From: Penaeus vannamei
Taxonomy: Eukaryota > Arthropoda > Malacostraca > Decapoda > Penaeidae
NCBI RefSeq assembly: GCF_042767895.1
Contig: NC_091561.1
Location: 12,139,210-12,161,709 of the forward strand
DNA length: 22,500 nt
Direction: 5' to 3'
The notes under the pieces are model-generated. The model was given only the letters and a program-made list of their open reading frames with translations. It was not told the DNA's origin and ran no database searches. Of this stretch, positions 1 through 11,600 are shown piece after piece; the stretch's first letter is position 1; each line of letters opens with the position of its first letter. Position numbers and translations under genes: made by a program.

Positions 1-160
1 AGCGTTTGGTAAGTTCGGAGAAATTCTACGGAGATTACACGCCCCGTTTCAACCCATCCGAAATTTGCTGCCACCAATACCAAGTGAATCGGTCTTTGTC
101 TCACAGTGATGAAAGGTCAGTGTTGAAAAGGACATCTACTTTGGCAAGGGAGCCACTAAC
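1..160. other. unassigned non-repetitive left edge
   Basis: Mixed-composition DNA with no open frame of note and no motif I recognise. It runs into the first trinucleotide repeat field. It could be the end of a gene or repeat lying outside the window, but nothing here decides that. Confidence 0.5.
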
Positions 161-345
161 AAAATAATAATGATAATGATGATAATAACAGTACTATCAG
201 TATCGTCATTAGTAGTACTAGTTGTAGTGGTAGTGGTAGTAGTGGTAGTAATAGCAGTAGTAGTAGGAGGAGGAGTAGGAGGAGTAGCAGTGGTAGAGTA
301 GTAGTGCATTAACAGTAGCAGTATATTACTAAATAAAATAAGAAT
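161..345. repeat. degenerate AAT/GAT/AGT trinucleotide field
   Basis: The stretch is built almost only from AAT, GAT, GTA and AGG triplets, including GTAGTGGTAGTAGTGGTAGT and GGAGGAGTAGGAGGAGTAG. On the minus strand this gives a Thr/Pro-rich open frame, which is a by-product of triplet periodicity and not evidence of a gene. Confidence 0.85.
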
Positions 346-560
346 AAACATAAGAGAATGGTAAAATAAATACAAGAATGGAACCAACGTATTCATCAAA
401 CGCACACACTGTAAAATTACATCCTAATTGGTCTAATTAGTAAAAGAGGAGTAGCTCAGGTAGTCCACCGTTGCAACCAAACCAAGATGGATTCAGAATA
501 ACTGATATGAACAATGCACACATTAGGTATTAGTTCCCATCTCTAAATATGATAATTAAT
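346..560. other. non-repetitive AT-rich spacer
   Basis: About 215 bp of AT-rich DNA between two trinucleotide fields. I see no gene, promoter or repeat in it. Confidence 0.5.
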
Positions 561-1905
<1,345 letters not shown>

Positions 1906-1995
1906 TAACAATTCTCAATAATCTCCAATATTAACACTATTACTATCACCACCACCCTCGTCACCATCACAAAGCAAACCAAACACGCAAATCAC

Positions 1996-2143
1996 TTCCA
2001 AACCAAACATACAAACCAACCAACAAACCAACAAACATACAAACCAACCAACCAACAAACATACAAACCAACCAACCAACCAACCAACATACAAACAAAC
2101 AAACCAACCAACCAACCAACAAACATACAAACAAACAAACTAC
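1996..2143. repeat. AACC/AAAC tetranucleotide array with ACATAC interruptions
   Basis: Runs of AACC and AAAC are broken at intervals by CATACAAAC. This gives a loose higher-order unit of roughly 20-35 bp. The minus strand is open in more than one frame (Leu-Val-Gly-Trp-like peptides), which follows from the repeat and not from coding. Confidence 0.9.
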
Positions 2144-2574
2144 CTACGTAACGCCCAGACACAAGAACGAGGAAGCGGCCCGAGTGAAGGAATGCACAAC
2201 ACTGCAAAGGGGAAGTGATGTCATGATGTCAACAACGAGAGCGGATCAGCAAGGAACGAAATCAAGACGGCTGTTAGACCCATTTCCCCATCACCGGTTA
2301 TACAATAATGAGCTCACGTAACAAGCAGGTCATAGTGATGTAATGCGCAGGGGTTGGAGGGGCACCGACGCATGCGCGAAGAGTCTCTGGTTGGGGGGGG
2401 GGGGATCTGCGTGCGTGTGTTTGCTGTCTTTGCGTGTGTGTGTACGCGTGGTTGTATATGGTTTGATGTTTGTGCGTTTTGTGGTAAGTGGGTAAGGTAT
2501 GTTATAGATATTTATTCTGATAAATAATAAAAAATAAATCTATAGTTCTCTCTGTAAATCTATCTGGATATCGC
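2144..2574. other. non-repetitive segment with a G homopolymer
   Basis: About 430 bp of mixed composition. It includes a run of G near 2394-2404 followed by a GT-rich tract (2405-2480) and then AT-rich DNA. No convincing open frame or promoter is seen. Confidence 0.5.
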
Positions 2575-2597
2575 TTCATATATCTTTATATATATAT

Positions 2598-2672
<75 letters not shown>

Positions 2673-2674
2673 AT

Positions 2675-2735
<61 letters not shown>
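2575..2735. repeat. (TA)n dinucleotide block
   Basis: About 155 bp of TA dinucleotides with a few interruptions (TATCTT near 2597, TTATATAT near 2661, TACATA near 2680). Such tracts readily form cruciforms and are hypervariable in length. Confidence 0.95.
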
Positions 2736-2736
<1 letters not shown>

Positions 2737-3230
2737 TCTATCTACGTATTTATTTATTTATCCAGCTACCTAGCTGTCGATCTGTCTTGTTTGCTATATA
2801 TTTATCTATGAAAGCCAACACACACACACACATTCCCACCTATATCGATAACTACCAGGCAAAAGTTACAGCAATCGTATTCCGCCCAAACACATACGAA
2901 GACAAAGTTGGTTCCCGAGAGAGAACCAGTTCCGAGTCCCTTGGGTTCGGAGCCGCCAGAGGAAATGTCTCGTCTTGTGGTTCCTTTCCGTGTTTCGATT
3001 TCTTCCTTGTGTTTATGTCAGCAATCGTAAATATATCCTAAACATATAAAAAAAAAATGTATTTTATTGCCTGGATTTATTTTAATGGTTTTATTGCCCT
3101 TCTTTCGTCTACACTTATCAGCTGGACTCTGATAACGCCATAGAAGTATGAATAAAAGGTTTCGAAATAGACACAGAAATGTGGTGCTTATTTGGAACTT
3201 GTGAAACATTATCTCCTTTCTCTTTCTCTC
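2736..3230. other. non-repetitive segment
   Basis: Mostly unique DNA with a short (CA)n at about 2818-2832. A plus-strand open frame (2787-3041) begins inside simple repeat and resembles no family I know. The word CAGCAATCGTA occurs twice (about 2870 and 3019). I cannot assign a function. Confidence 0.45.
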
Positions 3231-3246
3231 TGTCTATCCGTCTGTT

Positions 3247-3288
<42 letters not shown>

Positions 3289-3395
3289 TCACTCTCTCTC
3301 TCTCTCTCCCTCTCTCCATCTCCCTAAACCACCCTCTCTCTCTCTCTTCCTCTCTCTCCTTATCCCCCTCCACCCCCTCTCTCCCTCACACACAT
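3231..3395. repeat. (CT)n with an internal (CA)n
   Basis: A pyrimidine-rich compound microsatellite: CT repeats, then CA repeats at about 3270-3290, then more CT with CCCTCTC-type interruptions. Open frames across it are Ser/Leu low-complexity shadows. Confidence 0.9.
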
Positions 3396-4036
3396 ACGAG
3401 ATTGAGAAAAGAAGGGGTCGAGTTATCGGCAGAGTTAATAGAATCTCAAAGACCATTCGCGTATCAAATGTCACGTCGAGAATTTCTCGGTAGTCTATAG
3501 AAAGAAGAAAAAAAAAAAGTTCATAGTCACAGGAAACATCGCAGCCACAGTGAAGTCTATGATAATCAGCTGTTGAAATGAAACATTTTTGTTTAATAAT
3601 AGAGGGAGTAAAGTAATGTGGTAATAAATAGTAGGAAATTAGAAAAGAAAGAAGAAAAAAACGTAATATTCAGATGTATGGATTAATTTCCATCTTCTAT
3701 AACATAAAAATAAATTGGTGATTGAGATACGAGTAACAAAGAATTAGTCATTATTATGGTACGTAACTGACTAAACATCAGAAGTTGATCCCAACACAAG
3801 TAAAATCAATTTCATTAGTTTTATTGCAGCAAATCGATTAAAATATCTCTTTTCTAAAACAAAATAAACTTATAGCAATTATATAATCAATTTTGCCGTG
3901 CATGTTGGCGGTGTTGTAAGGATTAATGTCTACTTATTTATCCTGTTTAGCATTCCTTTGACAATTTACATAATCATCACCAACTATACTGCCATAAGAC
4001 ACCGCGAAGTATGTTCGAAAGAGTATATATCATTCA
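3396..4036. other. AT-rich non-repetitive segment
   Basis: About 640 bp of AT-rich, stop-rich DNA on both strands. I see no gene, RNA or transposon terminus in it. It has intron or intergenic character. Confidence 0.5.
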
Positions 4037-4039
4037 TAA

Positions 4040-4328
4040 CTTTTCAACATAATATAATAACTTTTTAGCATAATATAATAACTTTTCAACATAATATAAT
4101 AACTTTTCTACATAATATGATAACTTTTCAACATAATATAATAACTTTTCAACATAATATAATAACTTTTTAACATAATATAATAACTTTTTAACATAAT
4201 ATAATAACTTTTCAACATAATATAATAACTTTTCAACATAATATAATAACTTTTTAGCATAATATAATAACTTTTTAACATAATATAATAACTTTTCAAC
4301 ATAATATAATAACTTTTCAACATAATAA
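4040..4328. repeat. 21-bp AT-rich minisatellite, about 13.8 copies
   Basis: Tandem units of 21 bp, roughly CTTTTCAACATAATATAATA plus A, differ at a few positions (CAAC, TAGC, TAAC or CTAC; one unit has ATGATAAC). As 21 is a multiple of three, the minus strand reads as a heptad-like peptide repeat (LLYYVEK, YYVKKLL, YYAKKLL) for 14 units. The substitutions give Glu/Lys and Val/Ala changes. With no flanking coding signal I treat it as non-coding. Confidence 0.95.
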
Positions 4329-4552
4329 ATATATTTGTATACCGTAATTTCGGATTCTTCAGATAGCAAAATTACAACTGATAGGTAATGATAAATACGT
4401 GAATTAAGAATGAATGAGAAAATGAAACAACGACCTCTAGTTCTGTGACGAGGAAAATAATTTCATTCAGTAAAAGGGACGCAATAGTTGTACCTTGCCT
4501 CTGCCTTAACGTTCAGTCTTAGGATTAAAAATATCATATCCGTGTTTTCATT
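4329..4552. other. AT-rich spacer
   Basis: Unique AT-rich DNA between the 21-bp minisatellite and the GT/GA block. No gene is visible. Confidence 0.5.
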
Positions 4553-4789
<237 letters not shown>

Positions 4790-5586
4790 TTTCGAGTGCA
4801 TGCTCCATTTGTATATATCGACATTTCCAACTTTCATACACACATGTATATATACACATGTAAACAATTTCATCCTTATAACGCAAGCTGCATCCTCGCT
4901 GCTACTGTTGCACACGACGTAACATTATCTCGCAATAACCCTCCCCCCTAATTTGCCATTCATTCGGAATTAACTCCAGCAAATGCCAGCGAACCCCGAC
5001 GCTTTTAGAAGGCGCTGGTCTCCATCACCGCAGCACTCCCGGTGACCCCGCAGTGCCAGGCAGTGCCACGCAGCAGTGCAGTGAAGGCATGAATGTTGGC
5101 AGGCACCTGAGTCTGCCGCTACTACCATAAATACCTCACACCCGACCCTTCCTCTTGTCCTGGGCGGAGGCAACTTGAGTACCATTATTAATACCCTACT
5201 GTGGATAATGGTGGCTGGGGTGATACCACACGGCCGAGGTCCAAGTGGTGTATGTCGGGTTTCGTAACCAGTCTGTCGTCTAAAATCATCTTGTTTCACT
5301 TATATCATCTCGAAGCTCTTTCAGTCCTGTAGAAAAACGAACCTTTGGGATATTTACGAGAACTAGCCATCAGTATAAACTATAAAAAAGGGCGAAAACA
5401 TCAGCCTCAAAAGCCCCTATCGCGATAGAATTTATATATATAAGAGACGCCAGCGACTTTCCGCGATAGAAATACGATAAAAAAACATTAAGTCTTTTGG
5501 TTCATTTGTCCTCACGCTCACCCCTGTTGTCTGAGGCCTCCGTGACTCGGGCAATATTGGGCGCCGTTCTGTGTTCTCCCTTTTAA
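4790..5586. other. non-repetitive segment, GC-richer at 4970-5290
   Basis: About 800 bp of unique DNA. Positions 4970-5290 are noticeably more GC-rich than the surroundings and are open on the minus strand for 109 codons. That peptide matches no family I recognise and has no splice or promoter context. A short inverted repeat, ACCATTAT with ATAATGGT, lies at 5181-5212. It may be a degraded exon or transposon fragment. Confidence 0.4.
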
Positions 5587-5950
5587 TGTTGTGTTGTTTC
5601 TCTGTTTATCAACTCTCTTGCTTCTTCCCCCCATCCGCAACTATAGGAATAAGGATATAGTGGAAGGTATACTATATTCCTATTTATCTGTTTTATGTTG
5701 GTTGTTTCTGTTTTATTCACTGTCTTGGTTTTCCCTCTCTTCGTCACTAGCCAGTACTGATCGTCATAATGCGTTCTCTTATTGTTTCGTGCTGTGCCTC
5801 TCTTTTATCAATCGTCTCGTTTCTTATTCCCTCAGCAAGTACTGGTCGCCAACACTGTAGTCGGGGAACCTCTGCTGTTTTGTGTTGGTCCTGTTTTATT
5901 CTGCCTTGCCTCTTCCTCCCTCCGCAACTCTTGGGGTATTGGTGGTCTTC
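5587..5950. repeat. degenerate pyrimidine-rich duplicated segments
   Basis: Several loosely repeated phrases recur: CTGTTTTATGTTGGTTGTTTC against CTGTTTTGTGTTGGTCCTGT, GCCAGTACTGATCGTC against GCAAGTACTGGTCGCC, and CATCCGCAACT against CCTCCGCAACT. This suggests old tandem copies of roughly 110 bp immediately before the G/T-rich array. Confidence 0.4.
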
Positions 5951-5958
5951 AATACCAC

Positions 5959-6640
5959 AATGTAGAGAGCGGTGTGGTGTTGTGATGAAGAGTGATGTGG
6001 TGTTGTGATGAAGTGATGTGGTGTGATGAAGTGATGTGGTGATGTGTTGTGATGTAGAGAACGGTGTAGTGTTGTGATGAAGAGTGATGTGTTGTGATGA
6101 AGAGATGTGGTGTTGTGATGAAGTGATGTGTTGTGAAGAGTGATGTGGTGTTGTGATGTAGAGAGCGGTGTAGTGTTGTGATGAAGTGATGTGGTGTTGT
6201 GAAGAAGAGTGATGTGGTGTTGTGATGAAGAGTGATGTGGTGTTGTGATGAAGTGATGTGGTGTTGTGATGAAGAGTGATGTGGTGTGATGAAGAGTGAT
6301 GTGGTGTTGTGATGAAGAGTGATGTGGTGTTGTGATGAAGACTAATGTGGTGTTGTGATGAAGACTAATGTCGTGTTGTGATGAAGAGTGAAGTGGTGTT
6401 GTGATGTAGAGAGCGGTGTAGTGTTGTGATGAAGAGTGATGTGTTGTGATGAAGATATGTGGTGTTGTGATGAAGTGATGTGGTGTGGTGAAGAGTGATG
6501 TAGAGAGCGGTGTAGTGTTGTGATGAAGTGATGTGGTGTTGTGAAGAAGAGTGTTGTGGTGTTGTGATGAAGAGTGATGTGGTGTTGTGATGATAAGTGA
6601 TGTGGTGTTGTGATGTAGAGAGCGGTGTGGTGTTGTGACG
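5959..6640. repeat. G/T-rich minisatellite array 1, mixed 25-bp and 20-23-bp units
   Basis: Two unit types alternate. Type A is 25 bp (GATGTAGAGAGCGGTG then TAGTGTTGT or TGGTGTTGT), with starts near 5959, 6051, 6155, 6403, 6497 and 6612. Type B is 20-23 bp, GATGAAG(AG)TGATGTG followed by GTGTTGT. A-B-B-type groups are repeated: the groups starting at 6051 and 6155 recur at 6403 and 6497, an offset of about 345 bp. Type A is the same sequence family as the large array at 8661-13867. Confidence 0.93.
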
Positions 6641-6837
6641 CTAGTAATATTAGCAATATGTTCCTTTCCCCGTTTTGTATTGTCTCTATCTTATTTTACC
6701 ATTCTTTGTTTCTTCCACCCTTTGTATCAATTACGCTCCATCCACTCTCTTTACCCCTCCCACCCCCCACCCCCCCTCACCCCCTCTCCAAGTCCTTTCA
6801 TCATCCTTATTTCCTCACCCTTCCTTTCCGTGTATAC
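6641..6837. other. pyrimidine-rich segment
   Basis: C/T-rich, with CCCCTCCCACCCCCCACCCC near 6752-6775. Open on the plus strand, but the reading is low complexity. No gene is assigned. Confidence 0.6.
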
Positions 6838-6892
6838 AAAAAAAAAAAAAAAAAAAAAAAAGAAGACGAAAAAAAAAAGAAAAAAAAAAAAA
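6838..6892. repeat. poly-A tract with GAAGACG interruption
   Basis: A run of A at 6838-6860 continues as A-rich DNA broken by G and C to 6892. A poly-A tail of a retroposed element is possible, but I see no recognisable element or target-site duplication around it. Confidence 0.85.
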
Positions 6893-7269
6893 CAATTTCG
6901 TCATAACAGAATAACAAATTTCCGCACAGACCGAAATAGACGTTTTTGGCTCAAGGACTTCATCCAAGGCTAAACTCCCAGGATAAAAAAGGTAGTATGT
7001 ATGTTCGTGTTATCGAGGCCTCCCAGCCACGACCTCTGCTCCCCGAGAAACCGAAAGAAAACAAAGAGAAATAGAGAAAGAGGAATAGAAAGAGTGACAG
7101 AGAGATAGAGGGGGAGGGGGGGAGAAGCTGAGGCTGAGGATGAGTGAGTGAGTGAGTGAGTGAGTGAGAGAGAGAAAACGTGTTTTTTTTTCTTTCTCCC
7201 TCATTCATTTCCATCAATCTAAAGCAGAAAACATTGTGATTTTTGTGCTGACAGGAGATGGGAAAGAAA
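6893..7269. repeat. mixed segment with GA-rich tract and (GAGT)n
   Basis: Unique DNA at 6893-7045 is followed by a purine-rich tract (about 7046-7185) ending in about seven GAGT units at 7140-7170. Positions 7186-7269 are unique and T-rich. No gene is seen. Confidence 0.6.
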
Positions 7270-7665
7270 AAATCAAGATATATAAATATAATAATATTAA
7301 TTAAAATATTGTTATCAGTATCAAAACATGAACATCAACAAAGAACAGTAAGGGATACCATGAACATTATCATTATAAATACTTTTGTTCTTAAAGATTA
7401 TCAGTACCATTATCATTATTATCTTTATCATCAACATTAATGTTAATATCACTACCATGATCATTAGCATTATTATCATTATAATTACTACTATCATCAA
7501 TAGAACTATCATTATAATTATCATTAATATCATTTTCTTTTTAATTGCTGTTATTATCATTATCATCATGATTATCATTATCATCACTATCCGCATATTG
7601 AAAATGATCAGTAATAACAATAAAGACGAAGGTAATAACAATGAAATAACAACAATACCAATTTT
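7270..7665. repeat. degenerate ATT/ATC trinucleotide field
   Basis: Mostly ATT, ATC, ATA and ACT triplets, densest at 7398-7595. Ile/Met/Thr-rich open frames on both strands are repeat shadows. Confidence 0.85.
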
Positions 7666-8225
7666 GAAATATATATGAATATGTATAGAATATCAAAATA
7701 TCCATGCAAATGTACTGTACAGTATGCAATTCAGAGCATGAAAGCAAATTTACAAAACAGGAACAAAATAACGGGACAAATAATAGATAAATTTGACCAC
7801 ATATTGCAACTCTGCTTTATGTTCATTGCAGAGACGCGTGTTTATAACATTGCAACATTCAGATCATCATTTTTCCGAATCGTGAAAAGGGCGATACAAA
7901 GACATAACAAATTTAGATAAACGTTTAAAAAGATATCCATCTGCACTTGCCGATTTTCCCCAATTGCAACATTCACAAGCCTGCAACGTATCTTCATAGC
8001 TGTTGTCTTTGCATTCTGCCCAAAGCCTTTCAGTCCTCTTAATACCACACATTCGCTCGCTGGCACAAAGTGAATGCGACAAGTTTGTGGTTTGATATTT
8101 TTAGTCAACATATGACTTGAGAGATGTAGTACCGCCTGGGTCATGTTGGTCCCTCTTGTGGTATGCTGCCCAGTCCATGCCAATAGATGTTTGTGTGTGG
8201 AAAAGAATCAGACAAACTCACTCAA

Positions 8226-8228
<3 letters not shown>
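7666..8228. other. non-repetitive segment without a recognised gene
   Basis: About 560 bp of ordinary-complexity DNA. The minus strand is open for 113 codons at 7842-8183 and the plus strand for 81 codons at 7675-7920. Neither translation resembles a known family, and neither has a convincing promoter or splice signal. Confidence 0.4.
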
Positions 8229-8323
<95 letters not shown>

Positions 8324-8425
8324 CTTGCGTGTGTGTGTGCGTGCTTGCGTGTGCGTCCGTGCTTGCATGTGCGTGTATGCGTGCATGTGCGTACGTGCAT
8401 GCGTATATATGTATGTGTCTACGTG
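8229..8425. repeat. (GT)n of about 44 units with degenerate GTGCTTGC tail
   Basis: Uninterrupted GT dinucleotides at 8231-8319 are followed by about 100 bp of GT-rich DNA. The tail contains a 20-bp unit (GTGCTTGCGTGTGTGTGTGC) repeated with changes, then GTGCATGCGTATATATGTATG. The tail is mostly alternating purine-pyrimidine. Confidence 0.95.
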
Positions 8426-8660
8426 TGCCTCGGTCAGAATACCCGTTCATTCAACGTGTTTTCCTAGCCAATATACTGACTCTCTCACGGTGTCAGATCA
8501 CGGCAGAATACACGATAAGCAGCGCTCACATCCACACGAATCAGCTGCACATGAAAATATAGTTCCAGGTGCAGTCGGCGCTCTCTTGTGCAACGCTGCG
8601 TATGGCTGCATCAGAGTTTCTCTATGGAGGTGAAAGCTGATACATGATAGTTTGCCCGAC
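8426..8660. other. non-repetitive spacer before the large satellite
   Basis: About 235 bp of unique sequence. No gene or transposon terminus is visible and the junction with the satellite is not marked by a duplication I can see. Confidence 0.5.
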
Positions 8661-11600
8661 TTGTGGTGTAGAGGGCGGTGTGGTAGTGTGATATAATGGT
8701 GTGGTGTGATGTAAACAGATGTAGATAACGGTGTGGTGTTATGATGAAGTGATGTGGTGTTGTGATGCAGAGAGCGGTGTGGTGTTGTAATGTAGAGGGC
8801 GGTGTGGTGTTGTGATGTAGACGGTGTGGTGTTGTGATGTAGAGGACGGTATGGTGTTATGATGTAGAGGGCGGTGTGGTGTTGTGATGTAGACGGTGTG
8901 GTGTTGTGATGTAGAGGACGGTATGGTGTTGTGATGTAGAGGGCGGTGTGGTGTTGTGATGTAGAGGGCGGTGTGGTGTTGTGATGTGAGGGCGGTGTGG
9001 TGTTGTGATGTAGAGGGCGGTGTGGTGTTGTGATGTAGAGGGCGGTGTGGTGTTGTGACGTAGAGAGCGGTGTGGTGTTGTGATGTAGAGGGCGGTGTGG
9101 TGTTGTGATGCATATCGCGGTGTGGTGTTGTGATGTAGAGGTCGGTGAGGTGTTGTGATGTAGAGAGCGGGGTGGTGTTGTGATGTAGAGCGCGCTGTGG
9201 TATTGTGACGTAGAGAGCGGTGTGGTGTTGTGATGTAGAGGACGGTGTGGTGTTGTGATGTAGAGGGCGGTGCGGTGTTGTGATGTAGAGGGCGGTGTGG
9301 TGTTGTGGCGTGGAGAGCGGTGTGGTGTTGTGATGTAGAGGGCGGTGTGATGTTGTGATGTAGAGGGCGGTGTGGTGTTGTGATGTAGAGGGCGGTGTGG
9401 TATTGTGATGTAGAGGGCGGTGTGGTGTTGTGATGTAGAGGGCGGTGTGGTGTTGTGATGTAGAGGGCGGCGTGGTGTTGTGATGCAGAGGGCGGTGTGG
9501 TGTTGTGATGTAGAGGGCGGTGTGGTGTTGTGATGTAGAGGGCGGTGTGGTGTTGTGATGTAGAGGGCGGTGTGGTGTTGTGATGTAGAGGGCGGTGTGG
9601 TGTTGTGATGTAGAGGGCGGTATGGTGTTGTGATGTAGAGAGCGGTGTGGTGTTGTGATGCAGAGGGCAGTGTGGTGTTGTGATGTAGAGATCGGTGTGG
9701 TGTTGTGATGTAGAGAGCGGTGTGGTGTTGTGATGCAGAGGGCAGTGTGGTGTTGTGATGTAGAGAGCGGTGTGGTGTTGTGATGCAGAGAGCGGTGTGG
9801 TGTTGTGATGTAGAGAGCGGTGTGGTGTTGTGATGCAGAGGGCGGTGTGGTGTTGTGATGCAGAGAACGATGTGGTGTTGTGATGTAGAGAGCGGTGTGG
9901 TGTTGTGATGTAGAGGGCGGTGTGGTGTTGTGATGTAGAGGGCGGTGTGGTGTTGTGATGTAGAGAGCAGTGTGGTGTTGTGATGTAGCGGGACGGTGTG
10001 GTGTTGTGATGTAGAGAGCGGTGTGATGTTGTGATGTAGAGGGCGGTGTGGTGTTGTGATGTAGACAGCGGTGTGGTGTTGTGATGTAGAGGGCGGTGTG
10101 GTGTTGTGATGGAGAGAGCGGTGTGGTGTTGTGATATAGAGAACGGTGTGGTGTTGTGATGTAGAGGGCGGTGTGGTGTTGTGATGGAGAGAGCGATGTG
10201 GTGTTGTGATGTAGAGAGCGGTGTGGTGTTGTGATGTAGAGAGCGGTGTGGTGTTGTGATGGAGAGAGCGGTGTGGTGTTGTGATGGAGAGAGCGATGTG
10301 GTGTTGTGATGTAGAGAGCGGTGTGGTGTTGTGATGTAGAGAGCGGTGTGGTGTTGTGATGTAGAGGGCGGTGTGGTTTTGTGATGCAGAGAGCGGTGTG
10401 GTGTTGTGATGCAGAGAGCGGTGTGATGTTGTGATGTATAGAGCGGTGTGGTGTTGTGATGTAGAGAGCGGTGTGGTGTTGTGATGCAGAGAGCGGTGTG
10501 GTGTTGTGATGTAGAGGGCGGTGAGGTGTTGTGATGTAGAGGGCGGTGTGGTGTTGTGATGCAGAGGGCCGTGTGGTGTTGTGATGTAGAGGGCGGTGAG
10601 GTGTTGTGATGTAGAGGGCGGTGTGGTGTTGTGATGTAGAGAGCGGTGCGGTGTTGTGATGTAGAGGGCGGTGAGGTGTTGTGATGTAGAGGGCGGTGAG
10701 GTGTTTTGATGTAGAGGGCGGTGTGGTGTTGTGATGTAGAGGGCGGTGTGGTGTTGTGATGCAGAGAGCGATGTGGTGTTGTGATGTAGAGAGCTGTGTG
10801 GTGTTGTGATGTAGAGGGCGGTGTGGTGTTGTGATGCAGAGAGCGGTGTGGTGTTGTGATGTAGAGAGCGGTGTGGTGTTGTGATGGAGAGAGCGGTGTG
10901 GTGTTGTGATGTAGAGAGCGGTGTGGTGTTGTGATGTAGAGAGCGGTGTGGTGTTGTGATGTAGAGAATGGTGTGGTGTTGTGATGTAGAGAATGGTGTG
11001 GTGTTGTGATGGAGAGAGCGGTGTGGTGTTGTGATGTAGAGAGCGGTGTGGTGTTGTGATGTAGAGAGCGGTGTGGTGTTGTGATGTAGAGGGCGGTGTG
11101 TTGTGATGTAGAGGGCGGTGTGTTGTGATGTAGAGGGCGGTGTGGTGTTGTGATGTAGAGGACGGTGTGGTCTTGTGATGTAGAGGACGGTGTGGTGTTG
11201 TGATGTAGAGAGCGGTGTGGTGTGATGTAGAGGGCGGTGTGGTGTTGTGATGCAGAGAGCGGTGTGGTGTTGTGATGCAGAGAGCGGTGTGGTGTTGTGA
11301 TACAGAGAGCGGTGTGGTGTTGTGATGCAGAGAGCGGTGTGGTGTTGTGATGTAGATGGCGGTGTGGTGTTGTGATGCAGAGAGCGGTGTGGTGTTGTGA
11401 TGTAGAGATCAGTGTGGTGTTGTGATGTAGAGGGCGGTGTGGTGTTGTGATGTAGAGGACGGTGTGGTGTTGTGATGTAGAGGGCGGTGTGGTGTTGTGA
11501 TGTAGAGGGCGGTGTGGTGTTATGATGTAGAGGGCGGTGAGGTGTTGTGATGTAGAGGGCGGTGTGGTGTTGTGTTGTAGAGGGCGGTGTGGTGTTGTGA

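Noticed and set aside
4970..5299. 109-codon minus-strand open frame
   Set aside because: GC-richer segment with Cys/His-containing peptide, but the cysteines show no regular metal-binding spacing and no gene context exists.
6838..6892. Poly-A tail of a processed pseudogene or retroposon
   Set aside because: No coding remnant, element body or target-site duplication is visible upstream. The tract fits an A-rich microsatellite.
7842..8183. 113-codon minus-strand open frame
   Set aside because: Ordinary-complexity DNA, but the peptide resembles no family I know and no promoter, acceptor or donor supports it.
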